NCBI GenBank assembly: GCA_022451485.1
Contig: JAKUQS010000028.1
Coordinates: 1-35,602, forward strand
DNA length: 35,602 bases
Reading direction: 5' to 3'
DNA from: Gammaproteobacteria bacterium
GTDB lineage: Bacteria > Pseudomonadota > Gammaproteobacteria > Arenicellales > UBA868
The notes beneath the pieces were generated by a model. It was not told the DNA's origin. It did not search any database and saw nothing but the letters and a program-made list of their open reading frames with translations. Positions 16,686 through 24,634 of the stretch are shown here, piece after piece. How positions within the stretch are numbered: the stretch's first letter is position 1; every line of letters begins with the position of its first letter. Both the position numbers and the translations under genes were made by a program.

Positions 16686-18302
16686 ATGAACAAACTTAGC
16701 CATATTTGTTTTGCTGCACTCACGACGGCGGTGGTATCGACCACTGTGTCGGCGGAGACCGCGACGATTGGAATTAGATCGGAGCCTTCGTCGATTGATC
16801 CCTACTTTCATAACCTGGGTCCCAATAATGCGATGCTGGGCCAAATCTTTGGTCGTTTGGTTGATTGGACTCCAGAGATGGATCAGATGATCCCGAGGCT
16901 TGCCAGTTCGTGGCGGGCATTAGACGACACCACCTGGGAATTTAAATTGCGTAAGGGAATTAAGTTCCACGACGGGTCTGATTTTGACGCAGATGACGTT
17001 ATTTTTTCATTTAATCGGGCCGATGGTTATACCGGAGGTAATTCTTCATTCCGGACATACACGAAAGGAAAGTCGCTTAAGAAAGTTGATTCTCATACGA
17101 TTCACATAACGACAAAAGCGGCCTATCCTCTGATGCCCAACGACATGACGACGATTCTGATTATGTCCAGTGATGCCAAAGGTTCTGGTGGCAGCGAAAA
17201 CTTTGGGATCAAAGCGAAGGACTTTAATAAAGGCACGGCCGCTATTGGTACGGGCCCATACAAATTCGTAAAGTGGAAAAAGGGTGATCGTTTGGTGCTT
17301 GAGAAGTACGACGGTTACCAGGGGCCATTGGCGCAGCCCTGGAGTAAGATGGTTTTTAGATTCATCAAGTCAGAACCAGCACGGACTGCTGCGTTGCTCG
17401 CAGGCGATGTCGATATGATCGATAACGTGCCTACCACCGACATTGCGAAACTCAAATCCAGTGCGGAGTTATCGCTGAGTCAGGGCATATCAAACCGTGT
17501 TATTTATCTGCACATGGATCAACAGCGCGATCAATCCCCTTTTGTTACTGATAAGAAGGGTAATCCGCTGTCGAAAAATCCGCTTAAGGATGCGCGGGTT
17601 CGTATTGCTATTTCTAAGATGATTGATCGCGATGAGATCGTTGATAAGGTGATGGAAGGTGTGGCGGTAAAGGCCGGACAGTTGCTGCCTGAGGGGTTTT
17701 TCGGGCGTTCATCAAAACTCAAACCAGAGGCCTATGATCCTGCTGGCGCCAAGAAGTTGCTGGCAGAAGCGGGATGGGGAGATGGTTTTGGGCTGACGAT
17801 CCACGGTCCGAACGATCGCTATATTAATGATGCGAAAATCTGTGAGGCGATAGCTCAGATGTTGACGCGCAACGGCATTCCTACCAAGGTGGAAACCATG
17901 CCTAAGAACGTTTATTTCAAGCGGGCTTCAAAAGGTGGTCCGGATAAGACACCGGAGTTTAGTTTCATCCTGGTCGGTTGGGGCGCAGGAACGGGCGAAC
18001 CATCGTCGCCATTGAAATCGCTGCTAATGACACATGACAAGTCGAAAGGGCATGGGGCTTCAAATCGTGGCCGACATTCAAACGCTCAAGTCGATGCATT
18101 AGTGACTAAAGCGTTGGCGACGGTAGACGATGCTGCTCGGGCCAAGATACTGGCGGAGGCGACCGAGGTTGCGATTGGTGCGAGACAAGGGATCATCCCA
18201 TTGCACTACCAGGTGAATACCTGGGCGACCCGTAAAGGTCTTAAGTACAACGCGCGGGCGGATGAGCGCACTGTTGGACTTGATCTGATTCAGGCGCAGT
18301 AA
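16686..18302 (+). CDS. Oligopeptide/dipeptide-type ABC transporter binding protein (SBP family 5)
   Basis: 538-residue periplasmic binding protein. The signal peptide is clear (MNKLSHICFAALTTAVV, cleavage near VSAET). Family-5 features: GIRSEPSSIDPYFHN, GRLVDWTPEMDQMIPRLASSW, WEFKLRKGIKFHDGSDFDADDV, GTGPYKFVKW and LLAEAGW. The frame is open to 16638, but the ATG at 16686 has GGAGGAG 10-12 bases upstream and begins the signal peptide. It follows the M81 peptidase by 90 bases. That gap contains a small inverted repeat, AAATAA-CTCG-TTATTT (16649-16664), next to the ribosome site, and perhaps a promoter. It is followed by a strong hairpin, then the two permeases and two ATPases. The ligand could be a peptide, an opine or another family-5 substrate. 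Confidence 0.93.
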   Translation: MNKLSHICFAALTTAVVSTTVSAETATIGIRSEPSSIDPYFHNLGPNNAMLGQIFGRLVDWTPEMDQMIPRLASSWRALDDTTWEFKLRKGIKFHDGSDFDADDVIFSFNRADGYTGGNSSFRTYTKGKSLKKVDSHTIHITTKAAYPLMPNDMTTILIMSSDAKGSGGSENFGIKAKDFNKGTAAIGTGPYKFVKWKKGDRLVLEKYDGYQGPLAQPWSKMVFRFIKSEPARTAALLAGDVDMIDNVPTTDIAKLKSSAELSLSQGISNRVIYLHMDQQRDQSPFVTDKKGNPLSKNPLKDARVRIAISKMIDRDEIVDKVMEGVAVKAGQLLPEGFFGRSSKLKPEAYDPAGAKKLLAEAGWGDGFGLTIHGPNDRYINDAKICEAIAQMLTRNGIPTKVETMPKNVYFKRASKGGPDKTPEFSFILVGWGAGTGEPSSPLKSLLMTHDKSKGHGASNRGRHSNAQVDALVTKALATVDDAARAKILAEATEVAIGARQGIIPLHYQVNTWATRKGLKYNARADERTVGLDLIQAQ

Positions 18303-18313
18303 GCCGAGTTAAA

Positions 18314-18346
18314 AAAGGGGCCCGTGTTAGCGGGCCCCTTTCTTTT
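18314..18346 (+). terminator. Intrinsic-terminator-like hairpin between binding protein and permease genes
   Basis: 11-base-pair stem (18314-18324 with 18331-18341) containing GGGGCCCG/CGGGCCCC, a 6-base loop, then a T-rich tail (TTTCTTTT). It lies directly after the binding-protein stop and before the permease start. Partial read-through would give more binding protein than membrane subunits. Confidence 0.85.
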
Positions 18347-18375
18347 ATAAACGACGGTCAGTTTAGCGGCGACGG

Positions 18376-19353
18376 ATGACGGTTTTCATTATTCGGCGGC
18401 TAATGCAGGCGGGGGTCGTCGTGCTGCTGATGTCGTTCCTTGTTTTTTCGGGTGTGTTTCTGGTCGGTGATCCGGTAGATATTCTGATCAGCGATGAGGC
18501 GGACGAGGAAGACCGTGAACGGGCGATAGCCGGCCTTGGGTTGGATAAGCCGTTCCATATGCAATATCTGCTTTTTCTTCGAGGCGCTTTAAGGGGTGAT
18601 CTCGGGGAGTCTTTTATCTTCGAAGAGCCGGCGTTGCTGCTAATAGTGGAGCGCATGCCCGCGACGATGGAGCTAGCGCTATTTGCTCTATTAATCGCGG
18701 TGGTGATCGGGATTCCCCTTGGAATGCTGGCGGGTTTTCGCCCTGAATCGATTGCCGCCAAGACCATCATGAGTGGATCTATTCTGGGATTCAGCCTGCC
18801 GTCCTTCTGGGTAGGCATCATGATGATGGTTCTCTTTGCTGTGCATCTTGGATGGTTGCCCTCTACGGGTCGTGGGCCCACCAGCGAATGGTTTGGTATA
18901 GAGGTCAGCTTCACATCATGGAAGGGTATTAGCTATCTGTTAATGCCAGCGATTAATTTGTCATTGTTTAAGTTGGCGCTGGTCATACGACTTGCCCGCG
19001 CTGGAACGCGGGAGGTTGTCCATCAGGATTACATCAAGTTCGCCCGAGCTAAAGGCCTTAGTGGTAGGCGCATTGTTTTGCTGCATGTCCTCAAAAACAT
19101 CATGATTCCGGTGGTCACTGTGCTCGGCCTTGAATTCGGTGGGCTGGTTGCCTTTTCCATTGTGACCGAGACGGTATTTGCTTGGCCGGGAATGGGCAAG
19201 TTATTGATCGATTCTATCGGCATGCTTGATCGTCCCGTCATTGTTGCGTATCTAATGATCATCGTCTTTTTGTTTGTGATCATCAATCTGGTTGTCGATA
19301 TCCTTTATTCGATTCTCGACCCCCGGGTTCGTCTGGGTGAAATTCGGTCGTGA
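18376..19353 (+). CDS. Oligopeptide-type ABC transporter permease (DppB/OppB-like)
   Basis: 325-residue inner-membrane permease with six predicted helices. It starts FIIRRLMQAGVVVLLMSF, as DppB-type proteins do. The ATPase-contact (EAA) loop is visible as RLARAGTREVVHQDYIKFARAKGLS, and the end SILDPRVRLGE is characteristic. The first permease after the hairpin, it overlaps the second permease by four bases (GTGA), so both subunits are made in equal amounts. No oddities. Confidence 0.95.
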   Translation: MTVFIIRRLMQAGVVVLLMSFLVFSGVFLVGDPVDILISDEADEEDRERAIAGLGLDKPFHMQYLLFLRGALRGDLGESFIFEEPALLLIVERMPATMELALFALLIAVVIGIPLGMLAGFRPESIAAKTIMSGSILGFSLPSFWVGIMMMVLFAVHLGWLPSTGRGPTSEWFGIEVSFTSWKGISYLLMPAINLSLFKLALVIRLARAGTREVVHQDYIKFARAKGLSGRRIVLLHVLKNIMIPVVTVLGLEFGGLVAFSIVTETVFAWPGMGKLLIDSIGMLDRPVIVAYLMIIVFLFVIINLVVDILYSILDPRVRLGEIRS

Positions 19354-20282
19354 GTTCGAGCAACGAGTCCATTGGTGCCGTGCCAAATCCTACGGATCTT
19401 GGAGAAAAAGTGCAGATGCCGTTGCAGCGCTTCTTGTCGGATTACCGTGAAAGTTCAGTGGCTGTCGTGAGTGTGTTTGTCGTGCTAAGTATCGCCATCA
19501 TTGCGATATTTGCACCGTTGTTGGCGCCAACTGACCCTTATGATCTCGCGGTCGTGACGGTGGCTGACAAGACTTTGGCGCCGGGCGTCGTCATGAGTTC
19601 GGGACAGACGGCCTACCTCGGTACCGACGGGTCTGGCCGGGATTTATTGAGCGGAATTTTTTATGGTCTCAGGATTAGCCTCGGAGTCGGGATTGGTAGC
19701 GGGGTGATCGCGCTGGCAATTGGAGTGGTCGTGGGTTTGATCGCTGCTTATTTCGGCGGTCGAATCGATTCGTTGATCATGCGGTTGGTCGACATTCAGT
19801 TAAGTTTTCCAGCAATTCTGATTGCGTTGGTACTGCTAGTGACGCTGGGAAAGGGGGTCGACAAAACACTGATTGCGCTGATCGTTGTGCAGTGGGCTTA
19901 TTACGCTCGTACGGTGCGTGGTTCGGCGCTAGTCGAGCGTGGCAAAGAATACATAGAATCGGCTCACTGTCTGGCGTTGTCAAAGCGGCGCATTCTGATG
20001 AATCATCTGTTTCCGAACGTTGTTGCACCGATCATTGTGGTTGGCACAATGCAAACCGCGCACGCTATTGCGTTGGAAGCGACCTTGTCCTTTCTGGGAT
20101 TGGGTATGGAACAGACTGAGCCGTCGCTTGGAAGTCTGATTGCGAATGGTTTCGACTATATCCACTCAGGCCATTATTGGATTACCATTTTCCCGGGTGT
20201 GGCGCTTCTGGTGACGATCGTTTCGATTAATCTTGTGGGTGATCGGCTTCGCGATGTGTTGAATCCTCGGCTGCAGCGTTAG
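19350..20282 (+). CDS. Oligopeptide-type ABC transporter permease (DppC/OppC-like)
   Basis: 310-residue second permease, starting with GTG inside the stop of the first. It has the DppC-type N-terminal cytoplasmic tail, one helix (VAVVSVFVVLSIAIIAIFAPLL), then LGTDGSGRDLLSGIFYGLRISLGVG, the strong signature of this subunit. An EAA loop (ERGKEYIESAHCLALSKRRIL) and an ending GDRLRDVLNPRLQ also match. The loop holds DPYDLAVVTVADKTLAPG, where OppC-like proteins vary. Forms the pore together with the preceding gene product. Confidence 0.95.
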   Translation: MSSSNESIGAVPNPTDLGEKVQMPLQRFLSDYRESSVAVVSVFVVLSIAIIAIFAPLLAPTDPYDLAVVTVADKTLAPGVVMSSGQTAYLGTDGSGRDLLSGIFYGLRISLGVGIGSGVIALAIGVVVGLIAAYFGGRIDSLIMRLVDIQLSFPAILIALVLLVTLGKGVDKTLIALIVVQWAYYARTVRGSALVERGKEYIESAHCLALSKRRILMNHLFPNVVAPIIVVGTMQTAHAIALEATLSFLGLGMEQTEPSLGSLIANGFDYIHSGHYWITIFPGVALLVTIVSINLVGDRLRDVLNPRLQR

Positions 20283-20310
20283 CATTGCGCGTATGAATGC
20301 GGAGTAATTG

Positions 20311-21300
20311 ATGGCAACGCTTGAGGTGCGAAATTTACAGACGTCTTTTTTTACTAAGGCGGGTGAAGTGAAAGCGGTAGATGATGTCAGTTTTACCGTG
20401 GACCGAGGACAGGTGTTGGGTTTGGTCGGTGAGTCAGGTTCCGGTAAGACGGTGACGGGCTTTTCCATTATGGGATTGGTTGATGCCCCCGGTCGTGTAG
20501 TGGGGGGCCAGATCCAGTTTCAGGGTGAGGATCTGGTAGGCGTTTCCCCCAAGCGTTGGCAGAAACTGCGCGGGAATCAGATTTCTATGATTTTCCAAGA
20601 TCCGATGATGACGCTGAATCCAGTGCTTCGCATCGATACGCAGATGATCGAGGCGATACGGGCGCACCAGCGCGTCAGCAAGGACCAAGCTCGAGTGATG
20701 GCGCGAGACGCCCTGGGGCAAGTGGGTATCCCGTCAGCTGACGAGCGCCTCAAGGCTTATCCCCACCAGTTTTCCGGTGGAATGCGTCAGAGGGTCTCGA
20801 TTGCTATTGCACTGCTTAATCGACCTGACTTAATCGTTGCGGATGAGCCCACGACAGCACTTGATGTCACCATCCAGGGACAGATTCTTTACGAGGTGCA
20901 AAAACTTTGTCGTGACACCGGTACTGCCTTGATCTGGATTACCCACGACCTGTCCGTGATTGCGGGTCTTGCGGATATTGTTGCGGTGATGTACGCAGGT
21001 CGTATTGTCGAATTTGGTGAAATTGATGAGGTGCTGGATCGGCCGGCGCACCCGTATACCAGCGGTTTGATCGGATCGATTCCCTCGCGAAATCAGCGGG
21101 GTCAGCGGTTACAACAGATCCCCGGCATGACGCCGTCACTTCTCAATCTACCGGCAGGCTGTGCTTTTCGAAGTCGATGCACGTATGCGCAAGAGGTATG
21201 TGCTGTTGCACCGGAGGTTGGTGGTGGAGATGATGGTCGTCGCAGGTTTCGGTGTCATCGGCCCTTACTGGGCAGTGGGTTGTCGCAGGAGTCAGTATGA
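20311..21300 (+). CDS. Oligopeptide-type ABC transporter ATPase (DppD/OppD-like)
   Basis: 329-residue ATPase. Walker A is GESGSGKT (residues 40-47), the signature is FSGGMRQR, Walker B is LIVADEPTTALD, and the switch histidine is in WITHDLSVI. The C-terminal oligopeptide-transporter domain has the cysteine motif CAFRSRC....EVC, which in some homologues holds an iron-sulfur cluster. The ATG at 20311 follows GGAG at six bases; a TTG one codon earlier is less likely. It overlaps the next ATPase gene by ATGA. Confidence 0.95.
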   Translation: MATLEVRNLQTSFFTKAGEVKAVDDVSFTVDRGQVLGLVGESGSGKTVTGFSIMGLVDAPGRVVGGQIQFQGEDLVGVSPKRWQKLRGNQISMIFQDPMMTLNPVLRIDTQMIEAIRAHQRVSKDQARVMARDALGQVGIPSADERLKAYPHQFSGGMRQRVSIAIALLNRPDLIVADEPTTALDVTIQGQILYEVQKLCRDTGTALIWITHDLSVIAGLADIVAVMYAGRIVEFGEIDEVLDRPAHPYTSGLIGSIPSRNQRGQRLQQIPGMTPSLLNLPAGCAFRSRCTYAQEVCAVAPEVGGGDDGRRRFRCHRPLLGSGLSQESV

Positions 21301-22316
21301 CAAAGGCGCTCGTCAACGAAGATTATGCGCCAATATTGGATCTGCGTGACGTTTCAAAACGTTTTGTTAAGAGGTTGGATCTTGCAGCGAAGTTAGCGAA
21401 TTATCTTGGTGCGAATGTCAAAGAGGAAGTAGTTCACGCTGTGGATCAGGTGTCGTTGTCGATAGGTCATGGTGAGGTCGTGGGCTTGGTCGGTGAATCA
21501 GGTTGTGGAAAATCGACGTTGGGCCGCATTGTTGCCGGGGTACACCAGCCGTCGAATGGTGAGGTTCGTTACCGCGGTGAGTCAATGGCTGACATGACAG
21601 GGCAGAGGGTAAGAGAGGCAGCGTTGTCCATCCAGATGATTTTTCAAGACCCTATGAGTTCGCTTAATCCTCGCCTGCGTGTTTTTGACATTGTTGGCGA
21701 AGCGCCGTTGTTTCACCGCGTTGTCGATCGTAATGGTCTTGAGGATTATGTGAGGGAGGTCATGTTGCGGGTCGGTTTGGATCCGGAGTTTATGCGCCGT
21801 TATCCCCACCAGTTTTCAGGAGGTCAACGTCAACGTATCGGTATAGCACGGGCGTTGGCGGTGAAGCCTGAATTCCTGGTGTGTGATGAATCGGTGGCTG
21901 CACTGGATGTGTCAATTCAGGCACAGGTGCTAAATCTGTTTATGGATCTGCGCGCAGAGTTAAGTTTGACCTATCTTTTTATCAGTCATGATCTGGGTGT
22001 CGTGGAACACCTGAGTGATCGGGTTGTCATTATGTATTTGGGCCGTGTGGTGGAGATTGCAACCACTGATGCATTGTTCGAAGAACCGGCGCATCCGTAT
22101 ACCCAGGCATTGTTGGCAGAAGTGCCAAGGATTGAATCGCGCCGTCGTCGTTTCGAGCCAGTCCGGGGCGAGATTCCCTCTCCCTTGGAGCCTCCGAGGG
22201 GTTGCCATTTTCACCCACGATGCCCGCACGCCATGAAACGTTGTGCGGAAGAGGTGCCGGTTTTAAAAATGACAAACAGTGGCCGTCACGTTGCCTGCCA
22301 CCTGAATGAGGCCTGA
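21297..22316 (+). CDS. Oligopeptide-type ABC transporter ATPase (DppF/OppF-like)
   Basis: 339-residue partner ATPase. Walker A is GESGCGKST (66-74), the signature FSGGQRQRIG, Walker B FLVCDESVAALDVS and switch histidine FISHDLGVV. Walker B has Ser in place of the usual Pro after the catalytic Glu, which should not harm catalysis. The C-terminal domain includes CHFHPRCPHAMKRC, the usual cysteine motif. The start at 21297 overlaps the previous stop (ATGA). An insert at residues 25-45 (KRLDLAAKLANYLGANV) precedes the dimer-specific strand, as in OppF types fed by long loops. Last gene of the importer; the convergent gene ends 47 bases away. Confidence 0.95.
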   Translation: MTKALVNEDYAPILDLRDVSKRFVKRLDLAAKLANYLGANVKEEVVHAVDQVSLSIGHGEVVGLVGESGCGKSTLGRIVAGVHQPSNGEVRYRGESMADMTGQRVREAALSIQMIFQDPMSSLNPRLRVFDIVGEAPLFHRVVDRNGLEDYVREVMLRVGLDPEFMRRYPHQFSGGQRQRIGIARALAVKPEFLVCDESVAALDVSIQAQVLNLFMDLRAELSLTYLFISHDLGVVEHLSDRVVIMYLGRVVEIATTDALFEEPAHPYTQALLAEVPRIESRRRRFEPVRGEIPSPLEPPRGCHFHPRCPHAMKRCAEEVPVLKMTNSGRHVACHLNEA

Positions 22317-22363
22317 TATCACTTTGTGCGTTGGTGTTGCGGTGCTGTCTTGACGCCGGAAAG

Positions 22364-23344
22364 TTATGGGGAAATAGGATGCGCTAGGCGAACCGCGGTT
22401 TTGCCTGGATGGAGTCGTTTTGAGGGCATAATGAGTACGGTGGTGTCGAACGGAGCGGTGATTAAGCGGGATCCGTCACGCCCAATCAGCGTATCTTTGG
22501 GCAGGTGTTCGAAACCTTCCCAGGGCTGATCGAAGATAAACGCATCGGATTCGACCGTCACAGTCTCACCGACTTCATAGAACGCTTGCACTGGTGCTTG
22601 GGGAATTGTCTTCAGTAGGTCCTGCCCGAAATCATCCTCGACGATGTTGCTGGCGCGCAGAAACCGCACCATGGTGGCTTTGGCTACGTTTCCCGTCGAA
22701 CGTTCCCAATGTTGACCACACTCGATCAGGAGGGCATTGCGAGCGCTGTCGGGGTCCCGAAAAGCCGCGTAGTCCCGCATACGCATGCCTTCTGTGTGAC
22801 CCGAATCGGTAATCACGGCACTTGGGATCCCGACTTGGGCGGCGAGGTGGCGACCTTTGGCGACCATGCCGGCCATCATTAAGGGTACGCAGGGTTGTTG
22901 CATCGAATGAATGTCGAGCAACAGATCCACTGTGTCTAGAAATGGCTGAACGGAGCGCGCTCGTCGGACCTCGCTAGTGACTGTGCGCTTGGGGTCAGCG
23001 AGAACGCCGGGTCCCCATAAGCGATTAAAGTCTTCATCGACCCAGCGCGAGCGATTGGGATGATCGGCGTCATAACTCAGATAAGCCTCGACGTTCATGA
23101 AGCCCACACTCAAACGGCCTGCCACGGGTTTGACGGCTTGTCGCAGTAACCAGTCTGCCGCGATGGCCCCACACAATTCGTTGCCATGAACCACCGCAGA
23201 GATCAGGACATGGGGTCCGGGTTTGCCCGAGTCCATAGTGTGGATATATTCCACTCCGCTGTTGCTCTCACGGTATTCTCTGATGTCTGGTGCGGAGAGC
23301 TCGACCGGTAGGTCGTTGTGGTAATCCAGCAGGGGATCAGTCAC
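22364..23344 (-). CDS. Succinylglutamate desuccinylase/aspartoacylase family zinc hydrolase (AstE-like)
   Basis: 326-residue M14-like zinc deacylase. Zinc ligands read as H53 and E56 in VVHGNEL, and H146 in LLLDIHSMQ. A catalytic-type glutamate is E208 in LLIECGQHW, and the substrate-binding arginine pattern EDFNRLW (104-110) is present. The family removes N-acyl groups (succinyl, acetyl) from amino acids or hydrolyses similar amides. The specific substrate is not clear, and no arginine-catabolic ast genes are near. Its start overlaps the upstream ketopantoate-reductase-like gene by ATGA. It is convergent with the peptide importer, so the pair may act on the imported compound. Confidence 0.87.
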   Translation of the reverse strand: MTDPLLDYHNDLPVELSAPDIREYRESNSGVEYIHTMDSGKPGPHVLISAVVHGNELCGAIAADWLLRQAVKPVAGRLSVGFMNVEAYLSYDADHPNRSRWVDEDFNRLWGPGVLADPKRTVTSEVRRARSVQPFLDTVDLLLDIHSMQQPCVPLMMAGMVAKGRHLAAQVGIPSAVITDSGHTEGMRMRDYAAFRDPDSARNALLIECGQHWERSTGNVAKATMVRFLRASNIVEDDFGQDLLKTIPQAPVQAFYEVGETVTVESDAFIFDQPWEGFEHLPKDTLIGRDGSRLITAPFDTTVLIMPSKRLHPGKTAVRLAHPISP

Positions 23345-24405
23345 GCGGTAGCTCGATTATGGATTAGCCGTTGATCGACGGTAGAGACGATATGGTTGAT
23401 GATGGGGTGATGGAGTTGTTGTTGAGCGGCGACGGTCTGGACCAGTTGATCGACGCGTTCGATATAAGGGACACCGGCATCAATAGCACGGGCCGCCGAG
23501 GAAGGGCTTTGCAGTGATAAGGCGGCATTGGCATATTTATCAAAAGGTACCAGGTCATCGCGTTGAGCCCCAAGCGACAGACAAAGGCTCACTACCCACT
23601 CGTAGATGGCCTGGCTGGCACTCAGGTCGCCGTGCACCGCTTCTTTAATCGAGCGAATGGATTGGGGCTCAATACAACGGTAATTGCCCGCCAGCAGCAT
23701 GCTCCACTTCGCCAGTGGCACAAATACTGAATCATGCACCTTGAGCTTGACGGGTAACTCAAGCTCACCGTCTGACGTCGCAAAGCGTGCCGCCTCAATG
23801 TCAGCCGCTAAGCCTCGCAGCATCGCGGTGTGAGCATCATCGACAAAGGCTGCCGCCTTGAAGTTGGTTGGTAATCGGACCTGCAGCACATTAAGGGCTT
23901 CCTCTGGCGGACGAAACGCCTGCGGATCGGGGCTGCATAACGTCACCAGGTCCGGATCAAACGCATCCCATACACTGGCGTCGGTATAACAGTCACGACA
24001 ACCCTTAGCATCGAGTCCGGGAATCCTTGCCAGGTACGGTAATGGGGGCATGTTCATGATCGACAGACACGGCACTCGGGCCTTGGCAATCGCTTCTAAC
24101 AATTGACGTACTTCGGGCACGCGGTACTGTGGCTCCTGCATGGCTAATGCCACCAGGTCATATTCTGAGGGATCCACCTCGCCCGGCGACCCTGCCGATA
24201 ACTCCCCAGGTAAGTCCTGCGATCGAATCTCTACCAGACCCTCTCGTCCCTTCACCGGTATCCGTAATACCGTCCCCTCTCGATTGATTAATTGGGCTTC
24301 TGGCGGTAGGCACACTAAATGGAGTCGATGGCCTTTAAACTGCAGTTTGGTCGCCAGCAAAGAACCGTATGATGCGCCCAGGATGAGAATGTTATGTCTG
24401 TTCAT
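23341..24405 (-). CDS. Ketopantoate-reductase-like NAD(P)-binding protein
   Basis: 354-residue protein with an N-terminal dinucleotide-binding fold (ILILGASYGSLLATKL, residues 6-21) followed by a mostly helical C-terminal domain with VPLAKWSMLLAGN, as in the ApbA/PanE group. The glycine motif reads GASYGS instead of GxGxxG, and the middle (SIMNMPPLPYLARIPGLDAKGC) is not what classical PanE shows. It is therefore probably not the pantothenate enzyme but a reductase or dehydrogenase of a related 2-oxo or imino acid. First gene of a two-gene unit with the AstE-like hydrolase, overlapping it by four bases. Divergent from queA. Confidence 0.7.
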   Translation of the reverse strand: MNRHNILILGASYGSLLATKLQFKGHRLHLVCLPPEAQLINREGTVLRIPVKGREGLVEIRSQDLPGELSAGSPGEVDPSEYDLVALAMQEPQYRVPEVRQLLEAIAKARVPCLSIMNMPPLPYLARIPGLDAKGCRDCYTDASVWDAFDPDLVTLCSPDPQAFRPPEEALNVLQVRLPTNFKAAAFVDDAHTAMLRGLAADIEAARFATSDGELELPVKLKVHDSVFVPLAKWSMLLAGNYRCIEPQSIRSIKEAVHGDLSASQAIYEWVVSLCLSLGAQRDDLVPFDKYANAALSLQSPSSAARAIDAGVPYIERVDQLVQTVAAQQQLHHPIINHIVSTVDQRLIHNRATA

Positions 24406-24634
24406 GAGGATATGGGTTGGTTTTGTTGGTTAAGAATTCTAGATATAAATAGAAACACTATAACCATTAGAGTCATATATGAAAGGATTAATCAATAAAA
24501 CCCACACCAGAACCGATTTTACGTCGCCGGGCTGCGGGGCGCGGCTTCTGAAACAGGAACGATGCGGGGAATACCTGCACATTGGCAACCGTCCTGTTCT
24601 ACGGGACTCGACTGAACAGGACTGGCATTAACAC
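24406..24634. other. Divergent control region between the ketopantoate-reductase-like gene and queA
   Basis: 229 bases without a gene. The left half (about 24425-24500) is AT-rich, with several -10-like sequences on both strands but no clear promoter. The right half is GC-rich and ends in a 9-base inverted repeat before queA. I see no recognisable riboswitch. Confidence 0.5.
24591..24622 (+). repeat. Perfect 9-base inverted repeat before queA
   Basis: GTCCTGTTC (24591-24599) and GAACAGGAC (24614-24622) with a 14-base spacer, ending 12 bases before the GTG start of queA. A partial third copy, ACAGGAAC, is at 24553-24560. In RNA it could form a hairpin that covers the only SD-like AGGA; in DNA it could be a dimeric repressor site. 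Confidence 0.7.
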
